A DNA stretch of 64,000 bases from Opitutus sp. GAS368 (GCF_900104925.1 NZ_LT629735.1:2760291-2824290), one strand, 5' to 3'; counted from the stretch's first letter, positions 36,853-46,624 are shown. Notes: generated by a model from the letters alone, not told the origin. Numbers and translations are program-made.

Positions 36853-37245
36853 ATGAACCACGACAAGCTTAAGCAACGAACCAAGCAGTTTGCCTTGCGG
36901 GTGGTCCGTATGAGCGAAGCCCTGCCGCGTTCGATTTCGGGCGATGGGCTGAGCCGCCAGATTGTCCGTTCCGCGACCTCGGTAGCCGCCAACTACCGGT
37001 CCGCGTGCCGCGGAAAATCGCGGGCGGATTTTGTGGCTAAAATGGGCCTCGTTGAGGAAGAGGCTGATGAGTCCGCGCTTTGGCTGGAGCTTATCGCCGA
37101 AGCCGGGCTGCTGCCGGAGGCCAAAACCGCCGCCTTGCATGCCGAGGCCGGCGAACTCACGGCCATTGCGGTTTCGTCCATCCGCACCGCCCGTGCAGGC
37201 AGGGTCACTCCGCACTCCGCAGTCCGTAGTCCGCACTCGAAATGA
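36853..37245 (+). CDS. Four-helix-bundle protein (23S rRNA intervening-sequence type)
   Basis: 130 residues from ATG 36853. The family core is clear: FALRVVRMSEALPRS, SRQIVRSATSVAANYRSACR and a third helix with VEEEADESALWLELI. This family is often found in 23S rRNA intervening sequences and as scattered solo genes; its role is unknown. The last about 20 residues are translated from the right border repeat, and the stop overlaps the next permease start (ATGA). The borders and the location between two permeases suggest insertion into the operon. Confidence 0.88.
   Translation: MNHDKLKQRTKQFALRVVRMSEALPRSISGDGLSRQIVRSATSVAANYRSACRGKSRADFVAKMGLVEEEADESALWLELIAEAGLLPEAKTAALHAEAGELTAIAVSSIRTARAGRVTPHSAVRSPHSK
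37207..37238 (-). repeat. Right border repeat (TCCGCACTC x2)
   Basis: Inverted relative to the left border; the unit occurs at 37209 and 37230, with a related TCCGCAGTCC between them. It forms the 3' end of the four-helix-bundle reading frame, 3 bases from the next ATG (37242). Confidence 0.75.
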
Positions 37246-38483
37246 TCTTCGCCGAGATTCTCCGGATGGCGCTGAGTTCGCTCGGGGCGAACAAGCTGCG
37301 CTCGTCGCTCACGATGCTCGGCATCACCATCGGCGTGTTTTCCGTCATCGGCGTGATGACCGCCGTCTCCGCGTTGCGGCAGTCGGTCGAGAGCGGCCTC
37401 AGTTTCCTCGGTTCGAACATCATCCAGATCGCCAAATATCCCATCGGGCCGGTCGGGGACGACAACAGCCGCCGCCGCATCCGGGCCCGGCGCGACATCA
37501 CCCTCGCCAATGCCCAGCGGTTTGTGCAGCTGATGGAGGGGATCAGCGACGTCATCTGCCTCAAGACCTTCCAGAACGACGACCCGCCCCAGGCCACCTA
37601 CGAGAACCGCAAGACGAATCCGAACATAACGTTCGGCGGCTCCAACGAGTATTTCCTCGAGGCCAACCAGTACACCATTGAGTTCGGCCGCAATTACACG
37701 CCGGCGGATGTCGAGCTCGCCCGGCCGCTGGCCATCATCGGCAAGGGCATCGTCGACAAGCTGTTTCCCGGGGAAGATCCCCTCGGCAAACGCCTCAAGG
37801 TCGCCGGACACACCTACACGGTCGTCGGGGTTTTTGCGGAAAAAGGCTCCGCGTTCGGCAACAGCCAGGATGACATCATCATGGTGCCGATCACCCGCTT
37901 CATCACCGATTACGGCGCCAACCGGCGTTCCATCAACATCGCCATCCAGTCGCCCAGCCAGGATCGCTACAACGAGACGGTCGACAAGGCCATCACCATG
38001 ATGCGCATCGTCCGCGGGCTGAGGCCCGACCAGGAAAATGATTTTGAACTCTATTCCAACGACTCGCTCATCGCCGCCTTCGCCAAGGTTGCCGACGTCA
38101 TCAGTGCCGGCGCCTTTGTCATCAGCGCCATCGCCCTGCTGGCCGCCGGCGTGGGCATCATGAACATCATGCTCGTCAGCGTGACCGAGCGGACGAAGGA
38201 GATCGGCATCCGCAAATCCATCGGGGCCCGCAAGGTCAGCATCCTGACCCAGTTTCTCGTCGAGTCCGTCTGCATCTCGGTGGCCGGCGGCCTGCTCGGC
38301 ATCCTCATTGGCATCGGGGCGGGCAACGGCCTGGCGCTGATGCTGAAGGCGTCACTGGTTTTCCCGTGGGGCTGGGCCCTCACGGCCCTCCTCGTGTGTG
38401 GTGGCATCGGCATCGGCTTCGGTTTCTACCCGGCGTGGAAAGCCGCCGCACTCGACCCGATCGAGGCCCTCCGTTACGAGTAA
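37242..38483 (+). CDS. MacB-like ABC transporter permease, second copy
   Basis: 413 residues, paralogous to the first permease. Features are LGANKLRSSLTMLGITIGVFS, a periplasmic domain, then VTERTKEIGIRKSIGARKVS and the end LDPIEALRYE. Two different permeases with one ATPase suggest a heterodimeric MacB-type exporter. Its start codon overlaps the four-helix-bundle stop. Confidence 0.92.
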   Translation: MIFAEILRMALSSLGANKLRSSLTMLGITIGVFSVIGVMTAVSALRQSVESGLSFLGSNIIQIAKYPIGPVGDDNSRRRIRARRDITLANAQRFVQLMEGISDVICLKTFQNDDPPQATYENRKTNPNITFGGSNEYFLEANQYTIEFGRNYTPADVELARPLAIIGKGIVDKLFPGEDPLGKRLKVAGHTYTVVGVFAEKGSAFGNSQDDIIMVPITRFITDYGANRRSINIAIQSPSQDRYNETVDKAITMMRIVRGLRPDQENDFELYSNDSLIAAFAKVADVISAGAFVISAIALLAAGVGIMNIMLVSVTERTKEIGIRKSIGARKVSILTQFLVESVCISVAGGLLGILIGIGAGNGLALMLKASLVFPWGWALTALLVCGGIGIGFGFYPAWKAAALDPIEALRYE

Positions 38484-38510
38484 TCGCCGGGTGGGGGAAT
38501 CCCGGGGCAA

Positions 38511-40907
38511 TTGCGGATTGCCCGCGACCGGTTGTTCCGGCTTCATGGCCGGCGCGTGCAGCTCCACTTCAAGCTAAACCCCTCGCTGACGCGCGTGCTG
38601 GCGCCCGGCGACCGCCGGCTCTGGCTGTTGCGCTCCGTGGCCCTGCGCATCGAGCAGCAGGCCAATCCGCTATGGCGGTTCGAGATCTATCACCGCCGGT
38701 TGTTGATGGCGCTGTCCCTTCTGGCCGTGATCGGCTGGTTGCTGGCGACTTCCGCGCTTTATCTCTGGCTGGATCGCCAGCCGCACAACCAGGTCGGTTG
38801 GTTCGACCTCGCGGCGCCCTGGCGCTGGCCGGGCTTGCGCGCCAAGCGGGGCGACACGGCGGTGCTCGCGGCCCTGGATGAGCTCAAGGCCCGGGACTTC
38901 ACGTCCGCCTACTACGATCTCCGGGTCGGTCTCGACCGCTCCCCGGGAAATGTCGAGGGCCGCTTGATGTTGGCCCGGCTGGTGGCCGGCTCGGAACCGG
39001 CCCGGGCGGTCGCCCTGGTGGAGGAGGGCCTGCCCTTTGCCGGTGGCAACCCCAAGCTGATCTCCGGCCTGCTCGCTTTTTATGCCACCTTCCAAATCCA
39101 GTCGCATGGGCTGGAAGTCGTGGAGGGCCTGCTGCGGGCCGCCCGGCCGGACCCGTTGCCGTCCGAAACCCGACGGCTGCTGGAGCGGGCGCGCGTCGGT
39201 TTCCTGTTGCAACTCGGGCGCTACCCCGAGGCGGAGGCGGCGTTTGCCGCCATCCCTCCGGCCCAGACTCCCGCCGAGCAGGCCGCGGCGGCGGCCCTGC
39301 AGGTGGAGTTGTTGCTGCGCACGGGACATGCCGCGGAAGCGAAGATTGTCTTGGACCGGAATCTGGCCGTTCCCTCCGTCGAGCCGGCGGTCTGGCGGCA
39401 GGCCGTGGAGGTCGCCGTGGCCGTGGGTGATGCCGACGCCCTGCTCTCGGCGCTGCGTCACCTCAAAGCCCGGGCCCCCGAGGCGCCCGGCGTCTACCTG
39501 CTGGCCTTCCAGTCCTGGCACCGTCTGAAACGGTGGAGTTACCGCGATGCGGCGGAACAGGAATACTACCAGCTTTTCCGCCACAGCGACGGCGCACTGC
39601 AGGCGCTGGCCGCGCTGGCGGTCACGCTGGATCTGCCGGACGTCGTTTCCCGGGTCCAACAGGTCGCGACGGGCGCCCGCTTGAGTCCCTTTGCCTTCCA
39701 GGTTCACCAGACGGAGCTGGCCCTCCGGCGGGGCGCAATCGAGGCCGCCACCCGGCTTCTGCGCAATTGGGAGAACAATATCGATACGCTCAAGACGCCC
39801 CAGCGTTTTCACCCCGAGTTCATCAAGCGGCTGACGCGAGCGGCTTTTGCCGGCACGCCCGACCAGGTCACTTTCTTGCTGGGCCATCTCACGGCGGCCC
39901 GCGGCCTGGCCGCGGTGCCGGTCTACCAACTGGCCGGCAGCGTGCTGGAAAAATCGGGCAATGTGACCGGTGCGGCCGAGGTGGTGCGCGCCGGATTGCA
40001 GGTTTACCCGCTAAGCGAGCCGTTGCTGGTCGCGCAGCGGCATTTGGCCGAAGTGGCGGCCGCCACGGCGGTCGCGACCGCCCCCGCGGCCATCCCGGCC
40101 GATCCCACGGTGCGCGTGTTGCTGCTGCCGGTGACCGCCGGCGAGGCCCGCCAGCAGCTCGATGAACTCCTGCAGCAGGATTCCCTCGTGGCGGCCCGCA
40201 ACCTGGCCCGGGCCATCCGCACCCAAAAGCCGGCCTGGCTGCCGCTCCTGGAGCGCGACCTGGCCGCGCGCGAAGTCGAATTGGCCTACCTGACGCTCGA
40301 CCAGATCGCCAGCCGCACCGCAGCCCGGGCCTATCTCGGCCGTTACCGCAACGAGGCCGATATGCTGCCGTTGGTTGCGGTGGTGCAGCGGTTGGCCGCG
40401 CGCAACCAGCTGGCCGACGCCCGGCTGTTGTTTGACGAGATCAATGGGGCGGCGCCCGCCACCGTTCGCGTGCAGCAGGCGTTGCGGGACCTCAAGCTGG
40501 GGGACGAGACGACGCCCGATACCGGCACCCAAGCCGCGGCCTTGGCCGCGCTGGACCGCAGCGTCCTCGGCCAGGAATGGCCGCAGGCGGAACGCCTCTT
40601 GAAACTGCTGCACGACAAGCCGCCCAATTGGCTGGCCGCGGCCGAGGCGGAGGTAAAGGTGCGCGAGGTCCAGGTGCGTCTCGGTTTGGACCAGCGCCCG
40701 CTCGCGCTCGCCGCCTTCAAGGAACTGGTCATCAAGGGTGGGGCGTCGCGGAGCGCGGCGTTCAGGCTCGTGCGCGACCTGCTGGCCCGGGACGAAAGCG
40801 CGAATGCGCTGCTGCTGGCCCGCGAGGTCAGCCGGCTGTTGCCCGACGATCAGGCGGCGGCGCGATTGGTGAAGGAGGCCGAAGCGCCGCGTCCGGCCGG
40901 GCCGTGA
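38511..40907 (+). CDS. Large TPR-like protein with one membrane helix
   Basis: 798 residues from TTG 38511; a GTG at 38556 is an alternative start. A membrane helix lies at about 65-88 (LLMALSLLAVIGWLLATSALYLWL), preceded by a basic cytoplasmic segment. The remaining 700 residues are Ala/Leu/Arg-rich helical repeats of tetratricopeptide character. No catalytic motif is seen. It follows the efflux operon by 27 bases and may be co-transcribed. Its 3' end overlaps the convergent GNAT gene by 80 bases. Confidence 0.65.
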   Translation: MRIARDRLFRLHGRRVQLHFKLNPSLTRVLAPGDRRLWLLRSVALRIEQQANPLWRFEIYHRRLLMALSLLAVIGWLLATSALYLWLDRQPHNQVGWFDLAAPWRWPGLRAKRGDTAVLAALDELKARDFTSAYYDLRVGLDRSPGNVEGRLMLARLVAGSEPARAVALVEEGLPFAGGNPKLISGLLAFYATFQIQSHGLEVVEGLLRAARPDPLPSETRRLLERARVGFLLQLGRYPEAEAAFAAIPPAQTPAEQAAAAALQVELLLRTGHAAEAKIVLDRNLAVPSVEPAVWRQAVEVAVAVGDADALLSALRHLKARAPEAPGVYLLAFQSWHRLKRWSYRDAAEQEYYQLFRHSDGALQALAALAVTLDLPDVVSRVQQVATGARLSPFAFQVHQTELALRRGAIEAATRLLRNWENNIDTLKTPQRFHPEFIKRLTRAAFAGTPDQVTFLLGHLTAARGLAAVPVYQLAGSVLEKSGNVTGAAEVVRAGLQVYPLSEPLLVAQRHLAEVAAATAVATAPAAIPADPTVRVLLLPVTAGEARQQLDELLQQDSLVAARNLARAIRTQKPAWLPLLERDLAAREVELAYLTLDQIASRTAARAYLGRYRNEADMLPLVAVVQRLAARNQLADARLLFDEINGAAPATVRVQQALRDLKLGDETTPDTGTQAAALAALDRSVLGQEWPQAERLLKLLHDKPPNWLAAAEAEVKVREVQVRLGLDQRPLALAAFKELVIKGGASRSAAFRLVRDLLARDESANALLLAREVSRLLPDDQAAARLVKEAEAPRPAGP

Positions 40908-41415
40908 CCTGGTCCACCGGCGTGAACAGCAGGCTCGGTTCCTTGTAGCCGGGCAGCGGCAGGGTCTGCGTGTGGTGCAGGCCGATTTTCCTGAGCACGT
41001 TGCCCGAGGCGACGTTGTCCGGGGCCGTAATGGCGACGATGCGCCGGATGCCCAGCCGGCGCCCGTAACTGACCGTGGCGGCGGCGGCCTCGGTGGCATA
41101 GCCGTTGCCGCCATACCGGCTGAGAAATCCGAAACCCACGTCGACGTCCTCCAGCACGGCGCGTTTCAGCAGGCCGCACATGCCGATCGGCGTGCCGTCC
41201 GCCTTGAGCGACACCAGGAACAGGCCGAAGCCGTGTTGCGAGTAGCTGGCGACGGGGCCGTGCCGGATGTATTCCACCGCGTCTTCGCGGGTGCGCACGC
41301 CCTTGTCGCCCACGAAGTGCAGGAACAGCGGGTCGTTCAGCAGTTCGAGGATGAACGCGGCGTCCTCCGGCGTCAGCCGGCGCAGCACCAATCGCTCGGT
41401 TTCCAGCACCTGCAT
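40828..41415 (-). CDS. GNAT acetyltransferase, RimJ/RimL type
   Basis: About 195 residues from ATG 41415, inside a longer open frame. ETERLVLRRLTPEDAAFI is the standard start of Acetyltransf_3 proteins. RYGGNGYATEAAAATVSYG is motif A with the acetyl-CoA loop, and ITAPDNVASGNVLRKIGL is motif B. The substrate may be a protein N-terminus or a small amine. Its C-terminus overlaps the convergent TPR gene, unusual but small. Confidence 0.85.
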   Translation of the reverse strand: MQVLETERLVLRRLTPEDAAFILELLNDPLFLHFVGDKGVRTREDAVEYIRHGPVASYSQHGFGLFLVSLKADGTPIGMCGLLKRAVLEDVDVGFGFLSRYGGNGYATEAAAATVSYGRRLGIRRIVAITAPDNVASGNVLRKIGLHHTQTLPLPGYKEPSLLFTPVDQVTARPDAALRPPSPIAPPPDRRATAG

Positions 41416-41426
41416 GGCGGCGGCGG

Positions 41427-42647
41427 TCACCCGCGGCGGATTTCCGAGCCCTTGAACCGGATGATGCAGCGGTAGACCTTCTTCAGGCGGCAGGTGATCT
41501 TGCCGGTCTTCAGGTCCACCGTCTCGGGAATCTCGATGCGATGCACGTCCACGACGGCATGATAGCCGCGTTCCGAAAAGATATCGATCAGCATGGCGAG
41601 CGCGAGGGGTTCGTCGAAGACGGTGTCCTCGCTGTTGATGTTGGCGTGGCCGGAGAGGGCGTGCCGGGTGATGATCGGCATCATCTTTTTCTCGATCAGG
41701 GTCACGACCCGCTGGAAAACCTCGGGGTGGCTGATCTCGTAGCCGTCGAGCCGCTTGACCAGCTCCTGCCGGGCGTGGACGATGATTTCGCTGGCCAGCG
41801 GCAGCAGTCGCAAGCGGTCGTAAGTCCGCGGGTCGAGCTCGAGGGAGCTCTGATACTCCAGTTCCTCGAGGATGTTCTGCTCGACCTCCCCAAAGGCCCC
41901 CTCGGCGTTGATCAGGTGATAGTGGAAGACGTCCTTCAGGGACAGCAGCGCGTCCCACGTCTGTTCCTTGAAGACCCGGTAGCGGCGGCGGGCGAGCTTT
42001 TCGTCAAAGTCGGTGGCGCGTTCCTCCAGCAGCTGGCCGTGGCCGCTGCGGCGAACCTCGTCGTTGTGCGCCTTGGTTTCCACGCCGCGCTTGAGCTGGC
42101 GGGCCACGCTCTCCTTCTCGTCGACGAAAAGCACCACGATCTGCACGACCGGCTGACGGAAATGGATGGCCAGCGGTGTGCCGTAGAACTCGCGCCAGAG
42201 CTGCGTCATCTTCTCGTAAAGCATCTTCAGGCACTCGACCTGCACCTTGGTGCGGGGGAAGCCGTCGAGGATGACTCCGTCGCGGTATTCGGGTTTGAGC
42301 AGCCGGCGCAAGAGCACGGCCAGCACCTCGCGGTCGCCGATCATGTTGCCGGCGTCCTTGATCCGCTTCATCTCCGGCGTGTCGAGCAATGAACTCATCA
42401 CGATCGGGGTGCAGGTCAGGCCGCGGGTCTTGGCGATGAAAGCGGTGTTGGTGCCCTTGCCGGCGCCGGGGGCGCCGCCGAGCAGGATGATCTCCTTCGG
42501 GAAACGCAGGTGCTGGCGGCCGAAGTGGGCCTCCAGGTCGTCCCAGATGGGATCAAAAATTATCCGGGCGTCCTTGATTTCCAGGTCGGCGGAAGGCAGG
42601 GCCGCCGGCGTCAGCGTCGGGGCGGAGGTTTTCAGGGCTTCGCTCAT
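41427..42647 (-). CDS. Adenylate-kinase-like nucleoside monophosphate kinase with long C-terminal extension
   Basis: About 406 residues from ATG 42647; a further ATG at 42662 is possible. Walker A is GGAPGAGKGT (57-66), the NMP region VMSSLLDTPEMKRI and ILDGFPRTKVQVECL follow, then a lid with LKRGVETKAHNDEVRRSG. Adenylate kinases are about 215 residues, so about 150 C-terminal residues (from about 255, ISHPEVFQRVVTLIEKKMMP onward) are additional and unrecognised. The extension could alter substrate or add a regulatory function. It lies 11 bases upstream of the GNAT gene on the same strand. Confidence 0.82.
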   Translation of the reverse strand: MSEALKTSAPTLTPAALPSADLEIKDARIIFDPIWDDLEAHFGRQHLRFPKEIILLGGAPGAGKGTNTAFIAKTRGLTCTPIVMSSLLDTPEMKRIKDAGNMIGDREVLAVLLRRLLKPEYRDGVILDGFPRTKVQVECLKMLYEKMTQLWREFYGTPLAIHFRQPVVQIVVLFVDEKESVARQLKRGVETKAHNDEVRRSGHGQLLEERATDFDEKLARRRYRVFKEQTWDALLSLKDVFHYHLINAEGAFGEVEQNILEELEYQSSLELDPRTYDRLRLLPLASEIIVHARQELVKRLDGYEISHPEVFQRVVTLIEKKMMPIITRHALSGHANINSEDTVFDEPLALAMLIDIFSERGYHAVVDVHRIEIPETVDLKTGKITCRLKKVYRCIIRFKGSEIRRG

Positions 42648-42738
42648 GTCAGGGTGCGGCAAGCCTAGGGGCCGGCCTTCGCCCGAGGCGACAAAATTTG
42701 CTTCGGCCCGTAAGGAATTGCCCCCTTCGGCGTAGGCC

Positions 42739-45300
42739 TCAGCTCTTGCGCGGCAGGACGCGGGCGGGGGTTTCCATCTGGCCGCGTGTGACGCCCAGCT
42801 GATTGATCAGTTTCAGCTCGCGCCACAGCTCGGCGCCGGTGATCTGTCCGCCGAGTAGCTGGCGGTAGCGCTCGACGGTGCGCGTCACCTCGTCGGCGGA
42901 CTCGGTCAGGAATTCCACGCGAAAACTCCGGGCGCCGAGGGCCATCAGTCGCGCGGCGTATTCCGCGCCGGTTTGCGCGCGGCTATTGTAGACGGTGTTG
43001 CGGCAGCCGGCGTCGGCTTTGAGCGGATGTTCGGCGCCGACGCGGTCGCGCAACGCCACGCGATGGGTGTCGCACGGCCGGCCGCAGTCGCGGTAGTCCT
43101 TGCCCGTCGACAGGAACGCACAGAACACGCAGTGCTCCATGTGAAACATCGGCATATGCTGGTGCAGCGTGATGTCGAACCACGTGCCGGGAGCATTCTG
43201 CAACAGCGCTTCGAGCTGGCCGATGTTCAGGTCGTAGGAGGCGGTCACGCGCTCCAGTCCGTGGTGGTTGACGAAGTAATCCGCCGTGAGCGGATTGGCG
43301 ACATTGAGCGAGAAATCGCCACGCAGACGTCGGCCGGCGAAGGCTTTCAGGTGGTCGTAGTTGCGCACCAGGTAGCCGTCGGCCTCGCACGACAGCACCT
43401 GCTTGATGATCCATTCCTCGCCGGGTTTGAACACACGCGGCGCCGCAACCCAGATCGAGGCGGTCGGTTGGTCGCCCTGCAACGCGCGAAAGCGGACGAC
43501 GGTATCGCGGTAGTGCTTCGGGTTCTCGAATTCGCAATAGAAGGTCCGGGCTCCGGCGGCCCACGCGGCCTCGAGCTGGTGCGGTTCGCGGATCACGACA
43601 ATCAATTCGGCGGCGGTGACAGCGGGTGCGGCCGGGAAGGCGGGTGGGGAGAAATTTTCCGGGAACTGCCAGCGCGGCGGCACGGCCCGCTGCGCCTCGA
43701 GCTCGGTGGCGGTGCGCCGGCGCAGCTCGTTGAGTTCCTTGACCGGCAGGATGACGTCGCCCTCGAGATGGTTCTGCAGCGTGCCAAGCCGGAACGGCGT
43801 GCCGCCGAGCCGGCCGAGCTGGTCGGTCAGGCGTTCGGTCGTGAGCGGCTGCTTCTCGGCGCGGGCCAGCGGCAGGGTGGATCCGGCCTTCGTTACATGG
43901 CCTTGTTCGTCGCGGGCAAAAAGGGTCAGCGGCGTGCCGGCGGCGCCGTGCACCTCGAGGTGAATCTCACGGCGGAAGCGGATCTGGTCGCCCTCGAAGG
44001 TCGCACGCACACGGCGGTCGAGTTCGGGGTCGTTTGTTTTCCAGATGCGGTCGCCGACATGGATGCGGGCAAAATCGATGTCGCCGCGGCCGAAGCGCAG
44101 CGTGGTCTCACCCCCGTGCTGGTCGACGTAGTAGATGCGGCCGCCTTCCTCCCTTTCGTCGGGCCGGCCGGCATCGAATACGATGCCATCGCCGGGCTTG
44201 GCCGGGGCGGTGAGCTTGAGGGTCACGCTGTCCGCGCTCAGCCGGGTGACTTGGCCGAGGTAGACGCCGCGCTTGGTGCCGAAACGGGCGTGCGCGAGTT
44301 CCTGGTTCTGGATGCCGCGGAACCAGCCGGTGTAGAGGCCGCGCGAGAAGCCCATTTCCAAATCGTAGAGCGATTCCTTTCGCACCCCAGCCATCACGGC
44401 CGCCTCGGGGGCGGGCGTCGGGCCGAAGACCTCGGCCATCACCTTGTCGAGCGCCTGGCGGTAGACACGCGTGATGTTGGCGACGTATTCGGGGCTCTTC
44501 AGCCGGCCTTCAATCTTGAGCGAGGCGACACCGGAACGCACCAGGTCCGGCAGCACGTCGAGGCCGGAGAGATCCTGCGGGCTGAGCAGATAGCGGCGGT
44601 CGCCGAGGTCGACCTTCTGGCCGTCGGAAACGAGCTCGTAGGGCATGCGGCAGGCCTGGGCGCATTCGCCACGGTTGGCCGAGCGGCCGCCGAGCGACTC
44701 GCTCGTGAGGCACTGGCCGGAATAGGCGACGCAGAGCGCGCCATGCACGAAGACCTCCAGGGGCAGCGCGGTGCCGGCCGCCAGCTGGGCGTCGCGGATG
44801 GCGGCGATTTCCTTGAGGGAGTTTTCGCGGGCGAGCACGACCAGGTGGGCCCCGAGTTCACGCGCGAATTCCACGCCGGCCGCGCTCGTCACCGTCATCT
44901 GCGTGGAGGTGTGGATGGGAAAGTCCGGCGAGAGCGAGCGGATGAGCCGGCAGATGCCGACGTCCTGCACGATGGCGGCGTCAACGCCGGCGGTGATGAT
45001 GGCCTTCAGGTAGTCCACGGTCGCGGCGAGTTCATCGGCGAAGACTAGGGTGTTGAACGTCACGTAGCCGCGCACGCCGCGCCGGTGGAGGAACTCCATG
45101 AGCTTCGGCAGGTCGGCGACCGTGAAGTTCTTGGCGCGCATCCGGGCGTTGAAGCGCTCGAGGCCGAAGTAGATCGCATCGGCGCCGTTTTCCACCGCGG
45201 CCTTGGCGCACTCCCAGTCGCCCGCCGGCGCCAGCAACTCCGGCCGCACCGGCACAGGGCGCGGAGCGGCGGCAGATTCAAGGCTGGGGGCGGTCGGCAT
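42739..45300 (-). CDS. rlhA: U32 family protein, RlhA-like (23S rRNA C2501 hydroxylation)
   Basis: 853 residues, longer than E. coli RlhA (about 650). The first U32 part begins ELLAPAGDWECAKAAVENGADAIYFG, with the Cys region CVAYSGQCLTSESLGGRSANRGECAQAC. A DUF3656-type middle domain follows. A second U32-like half at the C-terminus holds EHCVFCAFLS and DCGRPCDTHRV. Its four Cys residues probably bind an Fe-S cluster. The family hydroxylates rRNA rather than being a peptidase. The symbol is by similarity only. Confidence 0.83.
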   Translation of the reverse strand: MPTAPSLESAAAPRPVPVRPELLAPAGDWECAKAAVENGADAIYFGLERFNARMRAKNFTVADLPKLMEFLHRRGVRGYVTFNTLVFADELAATVDYLKAIITAGVDAAIVQDVGICRLIRSLSPDFPIHTSTQMTVTSAAGVEFARELGAHLVVLARENSLKEIAAIRDAQLAAGTALPLEVFVHGALCVAYSGQCLTSESLGGRSANRGECAQACRMPYELVSDGQKVDLGDRRYLLSPQDLSGLDVLPDLVRSGVASLKIEGRLKSPEYVANITRVYRQALDKVMAEVFGPTPAPEAAVMAGVRKESLYDLEMGFSRGLYTGWFRGIQNQELAHARFGTKRGVYLGQVTRLSADSVTLKLTAPAKPGDGIVFDAGRPDEREEGGRIYYVDQHGGETTLRFGRGDIDFARIHVGDRIWKTNDPELDRRVRATFEGDQIRFRREIHLEVHGAAGTPLTLFARDEQGHVTKAGSTLPLARAEKQPLTTERLTDQLGRLGGTPFRLGTLQNHLEGDVILPVKELNELRRRTATELEAQRAVPPRWQFPENFSPPAFPAAPAVTAAELIVVIREPHQLEAAWAAGARTFYCEFENPKHYRDTVVRFRALQGDQPTASIWVAAPRVFKPGEEWIIKQVLSCEADGYLVRNYDHLKAFAGRRLRGDFSLNVANPLTADYFVNHHGLERVTASYDLNIGQLEALLQNAPGTWFDITLHQHMPMFHMEHCVFCAFLSTGKDYRDCGRPCDTHRVALRDRVGAEHPLKADAGCRNTVYNSRAQTGAEYAARLMALGARSFRVEFLTESADEVTRTVERYRQLLGGQITGAELWRELKLINQLGVTRGQMETPARVLPRKS

Positions 45301-45305
45301 GGCGG

Positions 45306-46586
45306 TCAGGCGGCAGCACTGTCCGGTGAGGGTGGCGGCGGCGGCGCGTCTTTTTTCGCATGGCTCGCGACGTGCGGGGCGGCGGCCCGGAGTTCAAAAG
45401 CAAAAAGCAGCGTCAGGATGAAGAAGCCGGTCGCGACGTAGCTCACCATTGGCAGTCCCCGCAGGTGCCCGGCTGCGTCCTTGGAAACGAACCAGCCGGC
45501 GAGGATGCTCGCCACGGCGTTGGCCGCCAGTTGCAGGGCCGAGATGATGCTCATGAAGCCGCCGCGATAGCGGGCCTCGACCGCGTTGGTGATCATCGTC
45601 ATGGCGGGAGCGTAGCGGCCGGACATGGTGACCATGAACAGCGCCATCATCAGGCTGGCAATCACGACCGAGGCCGGCCCGAGCCGCATGATGACCAGGG
45701 TGACAACCACGGCACCGAGGGACATGATGACCAGCAGTCGCAGCCGGTCCATGTGATCGCTGAGCCAGCCGATGATCGGGGTGCTGATGGCGGTGGCGAC
45801 GCCGCCGACGGCATAGGCGATGGGCAGCTCGACCCCCTCGTTCAGGCCGACGTTGGCGATGAACGAGGGCGCCAGGAATGGCACCAGGATGCCGCCGGCC
45901 ATGCCCAGCATCGAGCCCACGGCAAAAGCGCGCAGATGGACGCCATGCGTCATGATTTGCTTCATCTGTTGCCACGGTTCATGGCCGTGCACGGCAGTGC
46001 GCAAATGAGGCAGGGCCAGCGAACCGATGATGAGGTTCACCACCACACAGCCGGCCAGCAGGAAAAACGCGGCATGCCAGCCGAAGTGTCCCGCCAGCAT
46101 CAGGCCGGCCGGCACGCCGAGGACCGAGGCGACCGGAAACGCCGCCGTCACGATGCCCATGGCCCGGCCGCGCCGGGCGGGCGGGATGAAGTCACCGACC
46201 ATGGCGGTGACCAGCGAACTGGCGAGTCCGCCGAAGGCGCCGGCCGCGAGCCGCGCCAGGAGCAGCAGATGGTAGGTGGGCGCGAGGCCGCAGGCGAGCG
46301 TGGCCAGTCCGAAGCCGGCGTAAAGGACGAGGAGGGCGCGTTTCCGGTCGAATTTGTCGAGCAGGAAGCCGCCGGCAAACCCGCTCACTGCCGCCGCGAT
46401 TCCGTAGCACGCCACCAGCTGGGAGAATTGCGCGGGCGTGATATTGAAGGCCGACATGAGCTGCGCGCCCAGCGGCATCATGATCATGAAGTCCAGGATA
46501 TGGGTGAACTGCACGGCGCCGAGCACGAGCAGCGTGGCGCGCTCGCGGCCCCGCGGCAGGTGATGGTGCTGGTCGGTTGCAGGCAT
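45306..46586 (-). CDS. MFS transporter
   Basis: 426 residues with twelve hydrophobic segments. GGFLLDKFDRKRALL is the loop 2-3 MFS motif, and a long loop follows helix 6. The drug-resistance/sugar-efflux type is likely (ITPAQFSQLVACYGIAAAVSG), but the substrate is unknown. It lies 5 bases downstream of the LysR operon direction and next to the U32 gene. The upstream LysR gene is a plausible regulator. Confidence 0.88.
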   Translation of the reverse strand: MPATDQHHHLPRGRERATLLVLGAVQFTHILDFMIMMPLGAQLMSAFNITPAQFSQLVACYGIAAAVSGFAGGFLLDKFDRKRALLVLYAGFGLATLACGLAPTYHLLLLARLAAGAFGGLASSLVTAMVGDFIPPARRGRAMGIVTAAFPVASVLGVPAGLMLAGHFGWHAAFFLLAGCVVVNLIIGSLALPHLRTAVHGHEPWQQMKQIMTHGVHLRAFAVGSMLGMAGGILVPFLAPSFIANVGLNEGVELPIAYAVGGVATAISTPIIGWLSDHMDRLRLLVIMSLGAVVVTLVIMRLGPASVVIASLMMALFMVTMSGRYAPAMTMITNAVEARYRGGFMSIISALQLAANAVASILAGWFVSKDAAGHLRGLPMVSYVATGFFILTLLFAFELRAAAPHVASHAKKDAPPPPPSPDSAAA

Positions 46587-46624
46587 GAAAGGTCAGGATT
46601 TCACGGAATCAGGCGCGGTGCAAC

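Larger units (their letters stand above)
36814..37238. mobile_element. Putative four-helix-bundle cassette with short inverted repeat borders
   Basis: GAGTGCGGA occurs twice on the left (36814, 36835) and its complement TCCGCACTC twice on the right (37209, 37230). They enclose one small gene between two paralogous permease genes. The borders touch both neighbours, so no operon DNA is left over. Mobility is inferred; no transposase is present. Confidence 0.55.
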
